From Morinoia aosen (lineage: Eukaryota; Arthropoda; Malacostraca; Amphipoda; Talitridae): a stretch of DNA of 64,000 nt. The first letter of the stretch is position 1, and the number at the start of each line of letters is the position of its first letter. The translations under genes were made by a program, and so were the position numbers. The stretch lies in contig CM059575.1 in the NCBI GenBank assembly GCA_030386875.1, positions 14,718,293 to 14,782,292 on the forward strand, read 5' to 3'. Of this stretch, positions 58,736 through 64,000 are shown in pieces. The notes under the pieces are model-generated. The model saw only the letters and a program-made list of their open reading frames with translations, ran no database searches and was not told where the DNA came from.

Positions 58736-59944
58736 TACCAAGTGTCAAAGTTCAAGAAATGGCGAACGAAAGACTACGAAATTTTGTTCAAACTCTTTCC
58801 TACATTTTATCGCAGTTCAAGACCTGATTGTAGTGATTTAATCATGCTTGATCTCTAACAATGTTTCTGGCTAAGTCACATTTTTCGAAATTGTAGATGT
58901 GATTGAGAATAGTATATGAAATTAATTTAAGATGTTAATAGTGAACACACCAGAAATCAAGTTATGTAATTGACAATGAACGTTTGTTCAGAGATCGTCA
59001 CGCTAAATTTGACATTAGTTTCTCTGGCTCTTTCAAATGTTGTTGGCTCACACTAACTCACATAGTTTCCTAAATTTCATTCTTCAATATAATGTGATAA
59101 TAATGAAAAAAATCGTGACTGTTGCCTTTAGGAGTAGAGATAACAGGCAAAAATTCACAGCGATATACTTTTTTTTGTGAGTTGGAAAGGTGTAAAATAA
59201 CTTCTAGAGTTTCACTCATCTTCGCAAAAGGGTCGCCAAAGTTCACGGTTTCCTCACTTAAATGTTCATCAATTATGCCAGGAACCGCTTCAGTTGATTG
59301 CCGCCAGTTTTAGTGCTCGATTTAATGTCTGCAAAAATGTACCCCGTGTTTTGAAATTTAAGAGCTCGATCTCAGCATTTTATATTTTTCCCCTGATGAG
59401 GTGACGTTGTTTCGTCTCCGTGAACCTGTGCTCAGTGCATGAACAGAGACGTTACAGTTGCTAATGTAATGTGAAGTGAGGGAGAAGTTTCCCCGATTTT
59501 GTAGACGACCGATGCACAAGGCAATGCATCCCAAATTTGGATTGCTTTCCAGATGCCAACACTTAATTAATTTCATACAAAGCTCCTTAATATCTCAAAA
59601 GCTATGCGAGTGCTTTTAATCGGTGTCGCACGAAAATCATCCGTCATTTATAGCATTCGCAGAAAATGTTAAAAGTAGGGCCTCTCTGTAAATTTATCTT
59701 GTCTTTTGTGTTGTTCATGTCTGATATTTGAGTCGAAAACAGTTTTCACCAACTTCAATTCCGGCTTGGAAGTAGAGGTTGTGCTGCACACGAGACCAAC
59801 TGGTGCAGCCAGAGAGCGCGGGTTCTTCTGAGAAACTGGTGAAGAGAGCAGGACAGTCATCACGCAGAGCTGCAATATCTGTTGAACTCAATGTAACGTT
59901 CACTTGCATCGTAATAAAAATTTCTAGTCACTGAGTTTTGGACA
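58736..59944. other. 1.2-kb unique spacer between inverted arrays
   Basis: No gene was recognised. It would be the loop if the flanking inverted arrays paired. Confidence 0.5.
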
Positions 59945-61135
59945 GCTGCTGCATGCAGTACTGCTGAGTGTGTGTGTTGCTGCTGCACGCAGTACTGCTG
60001 AGTGTGAGTGCTGCTGCTGCACGCAGTACTGCTGAGTGTGTGTGTTGCTGCTGCACGCAGTACTGCTGAGTGTGAGTGCTGCTGCTGCACGCAGTACTGC
60101 TGAGTGTGAGTGTTGCTGCAACACGTAGTACTGCTGAGTGTGAGTGTTGCTGCAACACGTAGTACTGCTGAGTGTGAGTGCTGCTGCTGCTGCACGCAGT
60201 ACTGCTGAGTGTGAGTGTTGCTGCAACACGTAGTACTGCTGAGTGTGAGTGTTGCTGCTGCACGCAGTACTGCTGAGTGTGAGTGTTGCTGCAACACGTA
60301 GTACTGCTGAGTGTGATTGTTGCTGCAACACGTAGTACTGCTGAGTGTGAGTGCTGCTGCTGCACGCAGTACTGCTGAGTGTGAGTGTTGCTGCAACACG
60401 TAGTACTGCTGAGTGTGAGTTTTGCTGCTGCACGCAGTACTGCTGAGTGCGAGTGTTGCTGCAACACGTAGTACTGCTGAGTGTGAGTTTTGCTGCTGCA
60501 AGCAGTACTGCTGAGTGTGAGTGCTGCTGCTGCACGCAGTACTGCCGAGTGTGAGTGTTGCTGCTGCATGCAATACTGCTGAGTGTGAGTGCTGCTGCTG
60601 CACGCAGTACTGCTGTGTGTGAGTGTTGCTGCTGCACGCAGTACTGCTGACTGTGAGTGTTGCTGCAGTACGCAATACTGCTGAGTGTGAGTGCCGCTGC
60701 TGCACGCAGTACTGCTGAGTGTGAGTGTTGCTGCTGCACGCAGTACTGCTGAGTGTGTGTGTTGCTGCTGCACGCAGTACTGCTGAGTGTGTGTGTTGTT
60801 GCTGCACGCAGTACTGCTGAGTGTGAGTGTTGCTGCTGCACGCAGTACTGCTGAGTGTGTGTGTTGTTGCTGCACGCAGTGCTGCTTAGTGTGAGTGTTG
60901 CTGCTGCACGCAGTACTGCTGAATGTGTGTGTTGTTGCTGCACGCAGTACTGCTGAGTATGAGTGTTGCTGCTGCACGCAGTACTGCTGAGTGTGTGTGT
61001 GTTGTTGCTGCACGCAGTACTGCTGAGTGTGAGTGTTGCTGCTGCACGCAGTACTGCTGAGTGTGTGTGTGTTGTTGCTGCACGCAGTACTACTGAGCGT
61101 GAGTGTTGCTGCTGCACGCAGTATACTGCTGCGAG
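59945..61135 (-). repeat. 34-bp minisatellite, array 2 (about 35 copies, reverse)
   Basis: On the plus strand the units read GCACGCAGTACTGCTGAGTG plus TGAGTGTTGCTGCT-type endings, the reverse complement of array 1. One part (about 60115-60490) is rich in a variant with TGCAACACGTAGTACTGCTG, often alternating with the ordinary unit. The other end (60720-61090) has GTGTGTGTTGTTGCTG variants. Array 2 is therefore divided into zones expanded from different founder units. Three minus-strand frames of 315 to 449 codons are artefacts of the repeat, although one runs through a short unique part near 61140-61277. Confidence 0.95.
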
Positions 61136-62515
61136 CAGTGCGATGTATACAAAAAATGTTTAGATGCCGCGGACCACCGAATAGATTGTGCAACTCGTCT
61201 AGAATGGCGTTGTAATATTCAACATTGAGAATAAATATTTTCTGTTTAACTTTACAGGTTAAAGTAATTGTTAGCAAATTAACGAATCAATTTTGGTGCC
61301 TGATTGGTATCACTCAAGGAGCAGGATGAGGGTGTGTGAGCGTACAGTTCTAACGGTGCGCGCTGTAATTCAAAAGCAAGATGTCATGAGCAGGTCACCG
61401 AAATGACAAGCTTCACTCCGCTCTTTCTCTCTCAGAGCATAAAAGCATCCACTCTTTAGGATAGGTTATTGTTTGACGTCTCAATTAAAACATTATGATA
61501 CTATTCAAAATTGAAAGTGGAGCTTTTAGAAAGATGCTGCGTGATATTTTTCCTTTGCTCATACAGAATTTTCAGTTAAAAGCGTGCCATTTAGTTGATC
61601 TGAACAAGAAACTATACATTGCAGCTCATAAACAGCACCAATAAAGTCGTCTAGAATCGTGAGCGAACAAACACGTCGGTGACCTCAAACACATTGTTTT
61701 AAATAATACCGGTTTTCTTGATCACTGTAACTCGTGCAACGATGTAACCGACGAGGTATGAATTGAGTAGTTGCCATCGGTACTTATTTTGTAAGTACAA
61801 AAATCATTGAAAATAAAACCTGAGCAGCACAAGGCCTGCTCAGCGATCGCAGTGATCCTGAGAGCAGTGGTCACCACCGTGATCTCGATCATAACTCAAT
61901 GGTCGCAAGACCAGGAGGTCTGGGTCTTCGTTTGTCAACTCTGCTGAACAATAGCTTCGTGTGATGGGCTCTAACATTGTACATAATAATAATAGCGATT
62001 TATTAGTCGCCATTTGCCAAGAAATACTTCTGAGCCTCAGCACGTTTGTTGATTTTCAGCTGGGTGACAAAATAAACTCAGAAATATTCATCACCTGTCA
62101 AGAATTTGTTCGGACACAATTGTATGTGCTGATTTTTGTCGCAATAAAAAAATTATTTTCTTCTAAGAAAAGCGAAAATTGTCGCCAGTGTCTGGCAATT
62201 GAAAGATAACTTGGCATTTAAATGTTCAGGAGGCCTGATTTTCAATTAATTTACGGCGTTATAGAGCTATGGCTAAGCAAGTACTTCACAGTTGACGTAG
62301 AGTTTACGTGGCCTGCTGTACCATCACGATGATCTAAATTGCTTAAAAAATAGCCCCAGGAATACGCTCCTTAGATAGCAGCGAAGTTAACAGTATGCCA
62401 ACTAGCTCTTTCAATTTTTAGTATAGCGTCTACAAAAATACGTCTCAAATAAGTTTTTCCAGGTTAGTACACATTGGTTAGCGTTATGAGTTTGTTCTAC
62501 TCGAGAGATTTAACA
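61136..62515. other. no gene recognised
   Basis: Nothing was recognised on either strand. Confidence 0.4.
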
Positions 62516-62519
62516 AGAA

Positions 62520-62660
62520 ACATTTTAAAATCCATTTACAAAATAAGATTAGGTTTTGACAAAGTCTTATTTGGGTTAAACTAGATTAGGTTTTGACCAG
62601 ATTGGGATTTGACCAGATCTAAGTTAAATCTATTTACAAAACCAGATTTGGTTTCATAAT
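62520..62660. repeat. degenerate GATTAGGTTTTGAC / ATTTACAAAA repeats
   Basis: AGATTAGGTTTTGAC appears twice (about 62547 and 62584). Related GATTGGGATTTGACCAGAT and CAGATTTGGTTT follow. ATCCATTTACAAAAT and ATCTATTTACAAAAC bracket the block. It looks like a small, diverged tandem or nested duplication. Confidence 0.5.
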
Positions 62661-64000
62661 TCATTGAATAAATTTACCAGAATTGGATCCGTCAGCGTTA
62701 AATATTTAGGATATCAGAAGAAAATGATTTTGATTGGCAGAAGTCAACTACATTTTGCAGTTACTGCTGGTCGAAAGTTGTGTCATGCAGTTGAAACAGG
62801 ATGGACTTTCTGGAAGGAAGGAGTAAAAGCAGGTAAAATAAATATTCCTGCGTCTTTCAGTATCAACGAAGCAAAAGCACTTAGTTTTAATGTTTTCTTA
62901 TATGGCAAAGTATACTCCATAATCAAAAACTGGTGATGCTCTTCAGTGTCGAAGTGAAGTTCGACGCCAAGCTGTTCAGATGAATTCTCTAAGGGTACGC
63001 TCTCCGACAGGGCACGTATTCTGCATGAAGATTTGAGCACGATCTAGCAACCAAGCAATCGATTGCATCTCGAATTTTACTCATTCATTTGTATTTTGAG
63101 CTCACGGATTAAATTCTAGAAACACTTATCGGTGAAGTTGCACTAAATGTTTGCAGCTCACACCTGCATTTACACTCGCCCACCACGGCACACCTGGAGT
63201 GAAGGAATTGAGTCCAGGTGTTGTGCTGCAGTCAACCTGTTGTTGCCGGTGTCGCTCCCAGCCAATAGTGTTCTGAACGCTAAAAATTGATTTACTGAGA
63301 CAGAACCTTAATTGATATTCAAAGAGGGCGCCTCTCTGTCAGTAACCAAAATTCGAGCTAAATTTTCTGCTGAGAGATAAAATGCAAACATCTCGGGGAG
63401 GTGTTAAAGTTTACGACCTTCTTGATAATGAGAGTAAAAGAACAAAAATAAATGCATGTACGATGAAGAGAAAATACACGGGAGAAAATGCAATTAAGAT
63501 AAAGAAATATGCGTATCTTAATAAGTACAAAAATAAGAATAAATTGTATGAGGCAGAGTTATAGATTTCATGCTTATATAGGAGCAAGTGTGGACATGTA
63601 AAGAAATACGTGAAATGTGAATTTGCGTATGAAACTTATGTGCTAATATCAAATCAAATAACGACCAATAACAAAGAAAACACAAAGGCTTTGTTGGTTG
63701 AAATTGTGTTTTAAATACACACATACAATTCGTTAAAAATAGACGTTCCGACTGAGAGTCATTATGAACAAAAAGCATCCACAGGAAAGTAAGGGATATA
63801 TTTTGCACAAATTTAATTTGAACGTAAGTTGGATTGAAAATGAATAAAAGCTCTAAACAAGTTGAAATAGATAAGCGTACTGAGTGTCGTTGAACTGAGA
63901 TTTGAGCTTTAAAAAATGACTGCACATTGCGAAGACTGACTGGGCTTAGAACAGCGACTAGAATATTAAAATCATCCAGTTTTACGAGAAGATATCACTT
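62661..64000. other. no gene recognised
   Basis: A hairpin CACCTGGA...TCCAGGTG (8-bp arms, 14-base spacer, 63191-63220) extends with outer GCAC/GTGC pairing. No coding motif was seen in the frames here (at most 135 codons). Confidence 0.4.

Noticed and set aside
59860-61277. ORFs of 315, 397 and 449 codons, Gln/His/Ser-rich, as low-complexity proteins
   Set aside because: Three overlapping frames on one strand are open because the 34-bp unit lacks stops on that strand. No unique domain is attached.

Overview
The window reads as intergenic or intronic nuclear DNA of an invertebrate animal, probably an arthropod, from a large repeat-rich genome. The evidence for a eukaryote is tRNA-derived SINEs with A and B boxes, a Penelope-like retroelement (reverse transcriptase plus GIY-YIG endonuclease) inside inverted terminal repeats, Tc1/mariner fossils, foldback MITEs and many minisatellites. 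There are no closely packed long ORFs, ribosome binding sites or operons. Every ORF over about 200 codons lies inside a tandem array and is a by-product of the repeat. I cannot name the species. No complete protein-coding gene could be recognised. Two short exon-like segments (about 4951-5034, and 52211-52429 with 52786-52920) are offered only as candidates.

Layout. 1-5 kb: a decayed 22-bp minisatellite, a transposase C-terminal fossil on the minus strand, a short 31-bp repeat, and CAGGG-type MITE ends. 4.8-5.1 kb: a GC-rich patch with a possible signal-peptide exon. 6.1-6.3 kb: a 25-bp array. 11-12 kb: a perfect 18-bp-arm hairpin and SINE copy 1. 12.8-13.0 and 17.85-17.93 kb: CpG-dense patches. 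18.4-18.55 kb: an ACACAC inverted-repeat cluster. 22.0-24.1 kb: a transposon graveyard with SINE copy 2, two divergent direct-repeat pairs, a palindromic MITE, and a second palindromic MITE split by a third one. 25.3-28.0 kb: two arrays of the same 15-bp unit on either side of SINE copy 3 and a 220-bp duplicated block. 28.4-30.1 kb: a 75-bp direct repeat about 1.64 kb apart. 30.2 kb: a 10-bp AT array. 30.54-31.68 kb: a broken Tc1-like element with TIR remnants. 35.8 kb: a G-quadruplex-type tract. 41.37-42.21 kb: 28 copies of a 30-bp unit. 42.73-45.19 kb: the Penelope-like element. 49.0-49.6 kb: a 26-bp array with an emerging four-unit higher-order repeat. 52.2-53.05 kb: exon-like and GC-rich DNA. 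58.4-61.1 kb: two arrays of one 34-bp unit in opposite orientation, 1.2 kb apart.

Nothing here looks like an operating gene system. The notable content is structural: a nested MITE insertion readable to the base, a Penelope-like element whose inverted repeats keep hammerhead-like motifs, an inverted pair of minisatellite arrays able to fold on itself, and higher-order periodicity in several arrays. All repeat calls were made by eye; copy numbers and edges may be off by a unit or a few bases.
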